Below, in pieces: positions 26,628 through 35,267 of a DNA stretch of 64,000 nucleotides. The number at the start of each line of letters is the position of its first letter. Positions within the stretch are counted from its first letter, which is position 1. Position numbers and translations under genes: made by a program. Location of the stretch: positions 124,001-188,000 of the forward strand of contig NZ_SLZK01000005.1 in the NCBI RefSeq assembly GCF_004341105.1, written 5' to 3'. This DNA is from Rhizobium sp. BK418 (lineage in GTDB: Bacteria; Pseudomonadota; Alphaproteobacteria; Rhizobiales; Rhizobiaceae). A model generated the notes under the pieces. The model saw only the letters and a program-made list of their open reading frames with translations. It was not told the DNA's origin and did no database searches.

Positions 26628-27271
26628 GGTTTGAAGCGCCAGACAGTCGTCCTTTTAACCTCGCTGTCTTCGAGCGCCCGGGTAACCGGCACCTCATAGA
26701 CGGCGCAGAATTCCAGCCTCTCTTTCGGCAGATAGGCCCGCCCTGGATCACCGACCAGAACGTCCTTGCCGGCGGCCGCAAGCGCCTCGAACCACGGTAT
26801 CAGCGCTGCGGCAAAAGCCTTGTCGTAGAAGACGTCGCCCGCGAGCACGACATCCACGCCGACGTCGCGCCCGATGAGATCGGCGCCGTCGAACGCGAGC
26901 GAGACGGCATTGGCGGCCGCGTTCAGCCGCACTGCCGTCTGCGACCACGGATCGATATCGGCAGCAAGAACCTCGGCGGCTCCAGCCTTGCTTGCGGCAA
27001 TTCCGACCAGTCCGGAACCGCTCGCAAAATCGAGAACGCGTTTGCCGCGGACCGTTTCGGGGTGATCGAGAACATAGCGGGCCAGCCCTTGGCCGCCTGC
27101 CCAGGCGAATGCCCAGAAGGGCGGCGGCAAGCCAATTGCTTCCAGCTCCTCTTCCGTCTTCAGCCAGAGCTCATGCACTTCGCTCGCCAGATAGAGCCGG
27201 ATCTCCGGCACATGCGGCGGCGCAAGCAGGCTCGTATTGGCGCGGATGAAGGTTTCCGGATCGGTCTTCAA
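26624..27271 (-). CDS. Class I protein-lysine methyltransferase (ETFBKMT/METTL20-like)
   Basis: A 215-residue SAM-dependent methyltransferase. The SAM-binding motif is DFASGSGLVGIAASKAG with the acidic loop AADIDP. The later motif LAGDVFYDK and the N-terminal PPFWAFAWAGGQGLARY match the METTL20/ETFBKMT family closely, in which human ETFBKMT trimethylates electron-transfer-flavoprotein beta. The Agrobacterium homologue is described as modifying ribosomal L7/L12 and ETF-beta. It is the last gene of the leftward operon tsaD-gpsA-YciI-EVE and lies six bases after the EVE gene stop. Confidence 0.85.
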   Translation of the reverse strand: MKTDPETFIRANTSLLAPPHVPEIRLYLASEVHELWLKTEEELEAIGLPPPFWAFAWAGGQGLARYVLDHPETVRGKRVLDFASGSGLVGIAASKAGAAEVLAADIDPWSQTAVRLNAAANAVSLAFDGADLIGRDVGVDVVLAGDVFYDKAFAAALIPWFEALAAAGKDVLVGDPGRAYLPKERLEFCAVYEVPVTRALEDSEVKRTTVWRFKP

Positions 27272-27277
27272 GGTTGC

Positions 27278-27709
27278 TCAGCGTGGCGGATTATCGAAAC
27301 CGCCCATGCGGCAGACTTCAGCCCATTCATCGTCCGTCACCGGTTGCACGGAAAGCCGCATCGAGGTGACGAGCGACATCTTGGATAGTTTTTCGTTTGC
27401 CTTGATATCCTTCAGCGTTACCGGCTTCGGCACATCCATGACGGCGCGGATATCGACGCAATCCCACCGATCGTCGTCCTTGGAGGTGGAATCCGGATGA
27501 GAAAGCGCGCAGACCTCGACGATACCGACGATCTCCAATCCATCGTTGGAATGGTAGAAGAAGCCTTTGTCGCCGATCTGCATGGCCCGCATGTTGTTGC
27601 GCGCCAGATAGTTGCGCACGCCGGTCCATTCGGTGCCCTTCTCGCCGGCCGCCTTCTGCTGTTCCCAGGACCAGGCCGCAGGCTCGGATTTATAAAGCCA
27701 GTGCGCCAT
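27278..27709 (-). CDS. EVE domain-containing protein
   Basis: A 143-residue single EVE domain (PF01878, PUA-like fold). Hallmarks are MAHWLYKSEPAAWSWEQ at the start, WTGVRNYLARNNMRAM in the middle, and GDKGFFYHSNDG, where an aromatic cage would bind a modified base in DNA or RNA. It follows the YciI gene by five bases, in an operon with tsaD, so a link with modified nucleic acids is plausible. The ligand is not determined. Confidence 0.92.
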   Translation of the reverse strand: MAHWLYKSEPAAWSWEQQKAAGEKGTEWTGVRNYLARNNMRAMQIGDKGFFYHSNDGLEIVGIVEVCALSHPDSTSKDDDRWDCVDIRAVMDVPKPVTLKDIKANEKLSKMSLVTSMRLSVQPVTDDEWAEVCRMGGFDNPPR

Positions 27710-27714
27710 GCCGC

Positions 27715-28008
27715 TTAAGCCTCCGGCTTGTTGAAGACCCAGTTGAAGGGCTTCGCTTCGACACTCTCAAAAAGACCAGCCAGTGCGTAAGGGTCGGCAG
27801 CACCGAGCGCCTTGGCTTCTTCCGCGGTTTCAGCATGGACGATCACGAGGCTGCCATTCGCATTACCCTCGGCGTCGAGAAACGGGCCGGCCATAGCAAG
27901 CTTACCTTCGGCATTCAGCTTGTTGAGATAATCGAGATGGGTCGGACGCGTTTCCATGCGCACGCTGAAATGGCCGGGCTTGTCCTTGCAGAGAAGGGCG
28001 AAAAGCAT
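27715..28008 (-). CDS. YciI family protein
   Basis: A 97-residue YCII-domain protein, similar to E. coli YciI. The family sequence begins MLFALLCKDKPGHFSVRMETRPTHLDYL; the conserved His is in THLDYL and a GP lies in MAGPFLDAEG. It is nine bases downstream of gpsA and five bases upstream of the EVE gene. A second YciI-like paralogue is embedded between sucA and sucB in this window. Enzymatic activity is unknown. Confidence 0.9.
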   Translation of the reverse strand: MLFALLCKDKPGHFSVRMETRPTHLDYLNKLNAEGKLAMAGPFLDAEGNANGSLVIVHAETAEEAKALGAADPYALAGLFESVEAKPFNWVFNKPEA

Positions 28009-28017
28009 GTCTGTCTC

Positions 28018-29001
28018 CTATTCGGTCGTAATTGGACGTGTCATCAATTGTTCGATAGCTTCGGCTATACCGAGTTTGCCTTCGATGATTGCTGAGACCG
28101 CATCGGTGATCGGCATCTCGACGCCAAGCTCTTCGGCAAGCCGCGAAGCCACTGCGGCGGCAAAAGCACCTTCCACAAGCTCGCCACGGGATGGATCAAC
28201 CTTTTCCCCGCGCCCGAGCGCAATACCAAAACGCAGGTTACGTGACTGATGGCTGGTTGCCGTCAGCACCAGATCGCCGAGGCCGGAAAGCCCCCGCGCC
28301 GTGTCGGCATTGCCACCCTTGGCAACGATTAAGCGCGACATCTCGGCAAGTCCGCGGGCAATCAGCGCCGCACGCGCCGAATCGCCGATACCGCCGCCTT
28401 CGACGATGCCGCAGGCAATCGCCAGCACATTCTTCAAGGCGCCCCCGAGCTGCACGCCGATCCGATCTGCCGACGCATAAAGCCGGAACGTCCGGCCCGA
28501 GATCGCCTGCGCCAGCCGTTCGGCAACCTTCATATCGGCAGCCGCAATTGCCATGGCTGTCGGCAATCCCTTGGCGATATCGGCGGCAAAGCCCGGACCG
28601 GAGAGCACGGCTATCGGATGATTGGGCAATTCCCGCTCCAGCATGTCGGTCAGAAGCATGCCGGTTGTCCGCTCGATGCCTTTCGCACAGGTGACGACGA
28701 TGGCGTCTCTGGCCAGATAAGGGCCATAGTGCCTCGCGGCATCAGTCTGCGCCTGTGAGGGCATGGCGAAGAGCACGATGTCGGCGCTGCTGATCGCGTC
28801 TGCTTCGGCAGAAAATTCCAGCGTTTCCGGCAGCGGAATGCCGGGCAGAACCGCATCGTGCAATCGCTCCGCCTTGAGGTCTTCGATCAGCGCCGGATCG
28901 CGGCCGACGAGAATAGCGGAATTGCGCCCCGTCAGGGCAATGACGGCGGCAAGCGCCGTGCCGAAAGCTCCCGATCCGACGACGGCAATGCGCTCGCTCA
29001 T
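28018..29001 (-). CDS. gpsA: Glycerol-3-phosphate dehydrogenase [NAD(P)+]
   Basis: Cytosolic enzyme reducing dihydroxyacetone phosphate to sn-glycerol-3-phosphate for phospholipid synthesis. The 327 residues include the NAD motif VVGSGAFGTALAAV, the substrate-site SGPGFAADIAKGLPTA, the catalytic Lys in GGALKNVLAIACG, and the C-terminal domain with TSHQSRNLRFG. The ATG overlaps the tsaD stop by four bases (ATGA), so it is translationally coupled to tsaD. tsaD-gpsA linkage is usual in alphaproteobacteria. Confidence 0.95.
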   Translation of the reverse strand: MSERIAVVGSGAFGTALAAVIALTGRNSAILVGRDPALIEDLKAERLHDAVLPGIPLPETLEFSAEADAISSADIVLFAMPSQAQTDAARHYGPYLARDAIVVTCAKGIERTTGMLLTDMLERELPNHPIAVLSGPGFAADIAKGLPTAMAIAAADMKVAERLAQAISGRTFRLYASADRIGVQLGGALKNVLAIACGIVEGGGIGDSARAALIARGLAEMSRLIVAKGGNADTARGLSGLGDLVLTATSHQSRNLRFGIALGRGEKVDPSRGELVEGAFAAAVASRLAEELGVEMPITDAVSAIIEGKLGIAEAIEQLMTRPITTE

Positions 29002-30095
29002 GCCTTGGCTCCCCGCTTTCCTGATCCGAGCACGGTCGCTGCACTGGAATCGAGCGGCCAGCGTGAACGCGGCTGAACATCAAGGTCATCGGGCGCAACG
29101 CCCTTTGCCATGCGCTCCAGTCCGGCCCAAGCGATCATCACCGCGTTGTCGGTGCAGAGCCTCAGCGGTGGCGCGATGAAGCGGAACCCGTTTTTGTCGC
29201 AAAGCGCCTGCAATGTGCCGCGGATTTCCAGGTTGGCGGCGACGCCTCCGGCTACTACCAGAGCCGGTTTTTCCGGAAGATTCGTGAATTCCGCCTTGAA
29301 CCGCTGCAGACCGCGGCCAATGCGATCTTTCATCGTACGGGAAACGGCCTTCTGGAAAGAGGCGCAGATATCGGCGATATCCTGATCCGTCAGCGGCGCG
29401 ATCTCGGTCGCCGCCTGTCGTACGGCCGTCTTCAGGCCGGAGAAGGAAAAATCGAGCCGCGCCTCGCCGACCAGCGGCCGCGGGAAATTGAAGCGATCGG
29501 CATTGCCCCCCTTCGCCATCCGCTCCACCGCCGGCCCGCCGGGATAAGGAAGGCCGAGCAATTTTGCCGTCTTGTCGAAAGCCTCGCCCAGCGCATCGTC
29601 GATCGTCGTGCCCCAGCGCTCATATTCGCCGATACCGCGCACGAGGATGAGCTGCGTATGACCGCCGGAAACGAGCAGCATCAGATAGGGAAAGGAAAGC
29701 CCGTCCGTCAGCCGCGCCGTCAGCGCGTGGCCTTCGAGATGGTTCACGGCGTAAAGCGGCTTGCCGGCGGCCTTGGCGATCGCCTTGCCAGTCATAAGCC
29801 CCACCAGCAAGCCACCGATCAAACCGGGGCCTGACGTCGCAGCAATCGCATCGACGTCGGAGAGCGACACATTGGCGCGCTTCAGGGCCTCGTCAATCAG
29901 CTCATCGAGCGCCTCGACATGGGCACGGGCGGCGATCTCCGGCACCACGCCACCATAGGCGCTGTGCTCATCCAGCTGGGAAAGAACGACGTCCGATAGT
30001 ATATTGGAGCGACCTTCCGCATCGCGCTCGACAACTGCCGCCGCGGTTTCGTCGCAGCTTGTCTCGATGCCGAGGATGCGCAGAAAGGAAGCCAT
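28998..30095 (-). CDS. tsaD: tRNA N6-adenosine threonylcarbamoyltransferase TsaD
   Basis: Catalytic subunit that transfers threonylcarbamoyl to A37 of ANN-decoding tRNAs. The 365 residues show the ASKHA core: ILGIETSCDETAAAV at the start, the metal-binding His pair in NHLEGHALTARL, PEIAARAHVEALDEL, and the C-terminal DNAVMIAWAG. It is the first gene of a leftward five-gene operon (gpsA, YciI, EVE, lysine methyltransferase) and is divergent from hemC with 72 bases between the two starts. Confidence 0.97.
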   Translation of the reverse strand: MASFLRILGIETSCDETAAAVVERDAEGRSNILSDVVLSQLDEHSAYGGVVPEIAARAHVEALDELIDEALKRANVSLSDVDAIAATSGPGLIGGLLVGLMTGKAIAKAAGKPLYAVNHLEGHALTARLTDGLSFPYLMLLVSGGHTQLILVRGIGEYERWGTTIDDALGEAFDKTAKLLGLPYPGGPAVERMAKGGNADRFNFPRPLVGEARLDFSFSGLKTAVRQAATEIAPLTDQDIADICASFQKAVSRTMKDRIGRGLQRFKAEFTNLPEKPALVVAGGVAANLEIRGTLQALCDKNGFRFIAPPLRLCTDNAVMIAWAGLERMAKGVAPDDLDVQPRSRWPLDSSAATVLGSGKRGAKA

Positions 30096-30167
30096 GAAAC
30101 CTGTTCGTTGATTGCGATAGGGGTTAAACCCGTTTACGAGACCTCCGGTAACAACGGATCAAAGCGG

Positions 30168-31097
30168 ATGCAAACAAAACCTTTCCGGATCGGCACGCGC
30201 GGCAGCCCGCTGGCGCTCGCACAGGCGCACGAAGCCCGCGCCCGGCTGATGGCAGCCCATAATTTGTCGGAGGAGATGTTCGAAATCGTCGTGCTGACGA
30301 CCAAGGGTGATCGCATCACCGATCGTTCGCTAGCCCAGATCGGGGGCAAGGGACTTTTCACGGAAGAGCTGGAGCAGCAGCTCGTCGCCGGCGAGCTCGA
30401 TCTCGCTGTGCATTCGAGCAAGGACATGCCGACAGCTCTGCCGGAAGGTCTCCATCTCTCCGCCTATCTGCCGCGCGAGGATATTCGCGATGCGGTTATC
30501 GGACGCACCGCGCCGAAGCTGATCGACCTGCCGCACGGCGCGACCGTTGGCTCCTCCTCGCTTCGCCGTCAGGCGCTCATCCGCCGCATGCGGCCGGATA
30601 TCAATGTCATCACCTTCCGGGGCCTTGTGGACACGCGCCTGCGCAAGCTACAGGAAGGCCAGGTCGATGCGACGCTTCTGGCGCTCGCCGGCCTCAAGCG
30701 GCTCGGCAAGGTCGATGTTATTACAGATATTCTCGACCCGGACAGCTTCCCGCCGGCGCCCGCCCAGGGCGCGATCTGCATCGAAAGCCGCATCGGCGAC
30801 ACGAGGATCGACGATCTGCTAGCACCGATCAACGATGCGCCGACCTTCGACACGGTCTCCTGTGAGCGCGCCTTCCTTGCCGCCCTCGACGGCTCCTGTC
30901 GTACACCGATTGGCGGCTACGCGGTCTGCGAAGGCGATCAGATCCGCTTCTCAGGCCTCATCCTCACTCCAGACGGCCGCCACCAGCACGCGATCACCAT
31001 CGACGGCCACCGCCGTGATGCTGCGGCGCTCGGCACCCGCGCCGGCCAGGACGTGCGCGCTAGAGCCGGCAGCAGCTTCTTCGAGGACTGGAGCTAG
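30168..31097 (+). CDS. hemC: Hydroxymethylbilane synthase (porphobilinogen deaminase)
   Basis: Joins four porphobilinogen units into hydroxymethylbilane for haem and cobalamin. The 309 residues carry FRIGTRGSPLALAQAHEA at the N-terminus, the catalytic HSSKDMP segment, and the cofactor-attaching Cys in LDGSCRTPIGG. ATG 30168 is chosen; the longer open frame from 30108 starts within the tsaD-hemC spacer. hemD follows after five bases. Confidence 0.96.
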   Translation: MQTKPFRIGTRGSPLALAQAHEARARLMAAHNLSEEMFEIVVLTTKGDRITDRSLAQIGGKGLFTEELEQQLVAGELDLAVHSSKDMPTALPEGLHLSAYLPREDIRDAVIGRTAPKLIDLPHGATVGSSSLRRQALIRRMRPDINVITFRGLVDTRLRKLQEGQVDATLLALAGLKRLGKVDVITDILDPDSFPPAPAQGAICIESRIGDTRIDDLLAPINDAPTFDTVSCERAFLAALDGSCRTPIGGYAVCEGDQIRFSGLILTPDGRHQHAITIDGHRRDAAALGTRAGQDVRARAGSSFFEDWS

Positions 31098-31102
31098 CCC
31101 GC

Positions 31103-31810
31103 ATGCGCGTGCTCGTCACCCGCCCTGCACATTCGGGCGAGCGAACCGCTCAACGTTTGCGCGCGCTGGGCCACGAGCCACTGTTGCTGCCGCTCAGCCG
31201 TCCCGTCCACGACACCGCCGCCGCTCGGCAGGCTCTGGAAACGACCGGTGGGGCGATCGCCATTACGAGCGCCGAAGCAGTGCGGGCCTTGCAGTCCCTG
31301 GGCCAGGCTCTAACGCCTCATCTTTCTCGCAGTCTCTTTGCCGTCGGCGAAGCAACGGCCGACCAGGCCCGCGAGCTGGGGTTCCATTCTGTCACGGCGT
31401 CGTCGGGCAGTGGTCGCGAACTGGCGGAGCTGATTGCGGCCAACAATGCCGACGGGCTTCTCTATCTCGCCGGCAGTCCGCGCGCAGAGACCTTCGAAAT
31501 GCGGCTGACGGAGCTCGGGCGGAACTTCTCGATTACCGAATGTTACCAGATGGAACCCGTTACTCCCGATCCCGGGGCCGTTGCACTGCTCCTGACAGAA
31601 AATGCGCCGGAAGCGGTTCTTTTTTACTCGCGCCAGACGGCCGGAAATTTCTTTCATATCCCGCAGGTAGAGTCCCTTTTGCTGCAGCTGCCGAAAATCC
31701 GTCTCATTTGCCTCAGCAACACCGTTGCGGAAGCTGTCCCACCGGTTTTGGAGGGAGCCCTGGAGATCTCGCCAATGCCGGATGAAAAAAGCCTTTTGTC
31801 GCTGCTTTGA
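31103..31810 (+). CDS. hemD: Uroporphyrinogen-III synthase
   Basis: Cyclises and inverts ring D of hydroxymethylbilane to uroporphyrinogen III. The 235 residues show the family start MRVLVTRPAHSGERTAQRL, the ITSAEAVRAL motif in domain 1, and FYSRQTAGNF in domain 2. HemD sequences diverge strongly, so the operon position (five bases after hemC, before the mitofilin gene and hemY) strengthens the call. Confidence 0.92.
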   Translation: MRVLVTRPAHSGERTAQRLRALGHEPLLLPLSRPVHDTAAARQALETTGGAIAITSAEAVRALQSLGQALTPHLSRSLFAVGEATADQARELGFHSVTASSGSGRELAELIAANNADGLLYLAGSPRAETFEMRLTELGRNFSITECYQMEPVTPDPGAVALLLTENAPEAVLFYSRQTAGNFFHIPQVESLLLQLPKIRLICLSNTVAEAVPPVLEGALEISPMPDEKSLLSLL

Positions 31811-31899
31811 AGGCTTTAGCCGCCCAAATTTGATCTAACCTCTTCCCTTAATTGCCATCCCTGTCTAGTTTCGTTGCAATGCAGGATAATGAGGACCTC

Positions 31900-33153
31900 A
31901 TGGTATCGGGAAATCCGCCACGCCACTCGAAGAGCTCCGATGAACCGGTCACGATCGACCTGGACACGCAGGACTTCGCCTTGGCGACTGACCGTGAAAA
32001 GCCTGCCGAAGAAGGTGCACAGACGTCCGACGATACCTCTGTTGCCGAAACCGTAGCCGCAGCGGAATCAGGGGGGGAGCCGCTGTCCGAACATGAGAGC
32101 GAGCGTGCCGCCGGTGCACAGGAAGAGCCTCCCGCAAAAGAGCCCCTGCCATCGCAACCGGTACAGCCGCCTCCGCCACAGAAGGGCGCAGTCACGTCGG
32201 GCCTGATTGCCGCCGGCATCTTCGGCGGCCTTGTCGCCCTCCTCGGAGCCGGGGCGATTCAATATGCCGGTTATCTGCCTGGCTCCTCCCCTCCGCCGAC
32301 GAACTCTGCCGAAATGGCCGAGCTCTCGGGCGAGATCGAAAGCCTCAAACAATCGCTCGCAAGCCTTGCCGCCAATCCGCCGTCGGCCGCCGATAACAGC
32401 GCCCTCGAGAAGCGTGTCGCGGCTCTCGAAGCGGCCCCTCAGACACCGGCGTCCGGCGCATCGACCGGCTCTGCCGATGTCGAGGCACTCAACCAGAAGA
32501 TTGCAGATCTGACTGCTGAGATCGATCAGCTGAAGACGAGCCTTGCGCAAACCACCGAGCAGCAAGCCTCCAGCGGCGCCGATATTTCCAACCGTCTCGC
32601 CGAAGCCGAAAAGAAACTGAACGAACCGCGTGAGGATGTGGCCGTCGCCCGCGCCATCGCTGCTGCTGCCTTGAAGGCCGCAATCGACCGCGGCGGTCCC
32701 TTCATCGCCGAACTCGATACGTTTGCCGGCGTGGCGCCGGATGATCCGGCCGCAACCGATCTGCGCAGCTTTGCCGAAACCGGTGTGCCCTCGCGCGCCG
32801 AACTGATCCGTCAGGTTCCCGATGTCGCCACCGCCATCGTCGCATCCGTCAACCAGCCCGATCCCAATCAGAGCTGGTCGGACCGCCTTATGTCGAGCGC
32901 CAAATCGCTCGTGTCAGTCCGCCCCGTCGGCAATGTTGAAGGCGAAAGCGTTGAAGCAATCGCCGCACGCATGGAGGACAAGGTGAAGAACGGCGATCTG
33001 CCCGGTGCGGCAACCGAGTGGAACAGCCTGCCTGCCGTCGCCAAGCAGGCTTCCGCTGCGTTCAAACAGTCGCTCGAGGCCCGCATCCGCGTCGAGGATC
33101 TCGTCGGCGGTGCCCTCTCCAAGGCCGTTTCCGGCACCGGCAAGGAAGGATGA
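31900..33153 (+). CDS. Mitofilin-family protein (alphaproteobacterial Mic60)
   Basis: A 417-residue membrane protein, COG4223/mitofilin type. Residues 1-98 are an acidic, Pro-rich cytoplasmic region. One transmembrane helix spans about 101-121 (GLIAAGIFGGLVALLGAGAI). A coiled coil of leucine-rich heptads follows (about 140-230), then a C-terminal mitofilin-like domain. In alphaproteobacteria this gene sits in the haem operon and its product shapes intracytoplasmic membranes, as Mic60 does for mitochondrial cristae. ATG 31900 follows GAGGA at good spacing; ATG codons further upstream lack a ribosome site. Its stop overlaps the hemY start. Confidence 0.85.
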   Translation: MVSGNPPRHSKSSDEPVTIDLDTQDFALATDREKPAEEGAQTSDDTSVAETVAAAESGGEPLSEHESERAAGAQEEPPAKEPLPSQPVQPPPPQKGAVTSGLIAAGIFGGLVALLGAGAIQYAGYLPGSSPPPTNSAEMAELSGEIESLKQSLASLAANPPSAADNSALEKRVAALEAAPQTPASGASTGSADVEALNQKIADLTAEIDQLKTSLAQTTEQQASSGADISNRLAEAEKKLNEPREDVAVARAIAAAALKAAIDRGGPFIAELDTFAGVAPDDPAATDLRSFAETGVPSRAELIRQVPDVATAIVASVNQPDPNQSWSDRLMSSAKSLVSVRPVGNVEGESVEAIAARMEDKVKNGDLPGAATEWNSLPAVAKQASAAFKQSLEARIRVEDLVGGALSKAVSGTGKEG

Positions 33154-34763
33154 GTATGGTCCGCCTGGTTATCTTCGCGCTCCTGGTCCTCGTCCTCGCC
33201 TACGGTTTCTCCTGGCTTGCCGATCGTCCAGGCGATCTGTCGCTGATCTGGGAAGGCCAGATTTATCAGACCAAGCTGATCGTTGCGGCGAGTGCCATCA
33301 TCGCGCTGGTCGCAGCCGTCATGCTGGCATGGTGGTTCGTCCGCTTGGTCTGGACTTCGCCGCATTCGGTGACCCGCTATTTCCGCGCCCGCAAACGTGA
33401 CCGCGGTTATCAGGCACTGTCGACCGGCCTCATCGCTGCCGGTGCAGGCAATGCGCTGCTCGCTCGCAAGATGGCGGCGCGCTCGCGCGGCCTCATTCGC
33501 GCAGATCAGGAGCCGCTGATTAATCTTCTGGAAGCGCAGGCGGCACTTATCGAGGGCCGCTACGCCGAGGCACGCTCCAAGTTCGAGGCGATGGCCAACG
33601 ACCCGGAAACGCGTGAGCTCGGTCTGCGCGGTCTCTACCTGGAGGCAAAACGCCTCGGTGCCAACGAGGCCGCCCGCCAATATGCAGAAAAGGCGGCCGA
33701 CAACGCCCCCTACCTGCCTTGGGCAGCACAGGCGACGCTGGAATATCGCAGCCAGTCCGGTCGCTGGGACGACGCCATCCGCTTGCTGGAACAACAGAAG
33801 GCTGCCAAGGTTGTCGAAAAGGCCGAAGCCAATCGCCTGCATGCCGTGCTTCTTACCGCTCGTGCCGATGACAAGCTCGAAAGCGACCCTTCCGGCGCCC
33901 GCGACGATGCCCAGCAGGCGCTGAAATTGTCGGCCGATTTCGTGCCCGCCGCCCTCATCGCTGCCAAGGCGCTTTTCCGCGAAGGCGGTATACGCAAGGC
34001 CGCATCCATTCTCGAACAGACATGGAAGGCAAAGCCGCATCCCGAAATCGGTCGCGTCTATGTCCGCGCCCGCAGCGGCGATTCCACCCTCGATCGACTA
34101 AAGCGCGCCGAGCGGCTGGAAAGCATGCGGCCGAACAACGTTGAGTCTCTTCTCGTCGTCGCCCAGGCGGCACTCGATGCGCAGGAATTTGCTAAGGCCC
34201 GCGCCAAGGCCGAAGCCGCCGCCCGCATCGAACCGCGGGAAGCAGCCTTCCTTCTGCTGGCGGATATCGAAGAGGCCGAGACGGGAGATCAGGGCCGCGT
34301 GCGCCATTGGCTGGCACAGGCACTGAAGGCGCCGCGCGATCCCTCTTGGGTCGCCGATGGTTTTGTTTCCGACAAATGGCTGCCGGTTTCGCCGGTGACT
34401 GGTCGTCTCGACGCCTTCGAATGGAAGGCACCCTTTGGCCAGCTTGAGGGCCCTGTCGAAGAAGGGTCGACGGCCGCTATCGAGACCGCGTTGAAAACCC
34501 TGCCGCCGCTGCGTGAAACCCGCCCGGAAAGCGTGGTCAACGACCACCGCATCATCGAGCTGGAACGTGCCGCGACGATTGCCGAATCTGTACGCCCGGC
34601 GAGCCCGCCGCCCGCACCGGCAAAAGCTGCCGAACCGTCCATTTCCCGGCCGACCCCTCCCATGCCTGAACCCAAACCCTTCTTTGGTGGCCTTCCGGAT
34701 GATCCCGGTGTCCGAGACCCCAAGGTGGAACCGGAACCCAAGACACGGCTCCGCCTTTTCTGA
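33150..34763 (+). CDS. hemY: HemY-type haem biosynthesis protein
   Basis: A 537-residue membrane protein with two N-terminal helices (about residues 3-20 and 40-62) forming the HemY N-domain, and a long TPR-like alpha-helical region (YAEARSKFEAMANDPETRELG onward). The C-terminal 60 residues are Pro-rich. It is not the protoporphyrinogen oxidase of the same letter in Bacillus; the E. coli-type HemY has no known enzymatic role. The start ATGA at 33150 overlaps the mic60 stop. ATG 33156 is an alternative. Confidence 0.88.
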   Translation: MSMVRLVIFALLVLVLAYGFSWLADRPGDLSLIWEGQIYQTKLIVAASAIIALVAAVMLAWWFVRLVWTSPHSVTRYFRARKRDRGYQALSTGLIAAGAGNALLARKMAARSRGLIRADQEPLINLLEAQAALIEGRYAEARSKFEAMANDPETRELGLRGLYLEAKRLGANEAARQYAEKAADNAPYLPWAAQATLEYRSQSGRWDDAIRLLEQQKAAKVVEKAEANRLHAVLLTARADDKLESDPSGARDDAQQALKLSADFVPAALIAAKALFREGGIRKAASILEQTWKAKPHPEIGRVYVRARSGDSTLDRLKRAERLESMRPNNVESLLVVAQAALDAQEFAKARAKAEAAARIEPREAAFLLLADIEEAETGDQGRVRHWLAQALKAPRDPSWVADGFVSDKWLPVSPVTGRLDAFEWKAPFGQLEGPVEEGSTAAIETALKTLPPLRETRPESVVNDHRIIELERAATIAESVRPASPPPAPAKAAEPSISRPTPPMPEPKPFFGGLPDDPGVRDPKVEPEPKTRLRLF

Positions 34764-34781
34764 AATGGAACGAAAAAACGC

Positions 34782-35267
34782 ATGTTTGAACGATTTCAGG
34801 CATTCTTCCAGAATCTGACCGCCGATCGCCCGAGATCAGGCTTCGCCCCGGATGACCCGCGCATCGCGGTTGCCGCGCTCTGTATGCAGGTCATGGAGGC
34901 CGACGGCCAGATCAAGGTCAGCGAGAAGAAGCGGTTGCGCAAGCTCCTGAAGGAGCAATATGCACTCGACGGCAAACAGCTCGATGCCCTGATGGCCGCG
35001 GGACAGGAGGCCGAGAGTTCGGCGGTTGATTATTTCCGCTTCACTTCTGATCTTAAGAGACATCTCAATACCGAACAGCGTCTGGAACTCATCGGTATTC
35101 TCTGGGATATCGTCTATGCCGATGGCGAGCGCAGCGAAATGGAAGACCACGTGATCTGGCGGATTGCCGATCTCCTGGGCGTTTCTTCCCGTGAGCGTAT
35201 TCAGAAGCGGCAGGAGGCGGCCGCAAGGGTTACGGACGCACGGGTGGTTCAGGATGACGCTGACTGA
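34782..35267 (+). CDS. TerB-family helical protein
   Basis: A 161-residue TerB-like (PF05099) all-alpha protein. The repeated acidic motif, VMEADGQIKVSEKK and VYADGERSEMED, forms the putative metal sites. Despite the tellurite-resistance name, no other ter genes are present, so the role is probably different. It lies 18 bases after hemY, and its last 14 bases overlap the start of the glutamine amidotransferase gene, so the two are translationally linked. Confidence 0.88.
   Translation: MFERFQAFFQNLTADRPRSGFAPDDPRIAVAALCMQVMEADGQIKVSEKKRLRKLLKEQYALDGKQLDALMAAGQEAESSAVDYFRFTSDLKRHLNTEQRLELIGILWDIVYADGERSEMEDHVIWRIADLLGVSSRERIQKRQEAAARVTDARVVQDDAD

Noticed and set aside
34782..35267. Tellurite-resistance function of the TerB-like protein
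   Set aside because: No terA, terC, terD or terZ genes are near; the fold is shared by many unrelated proteins.
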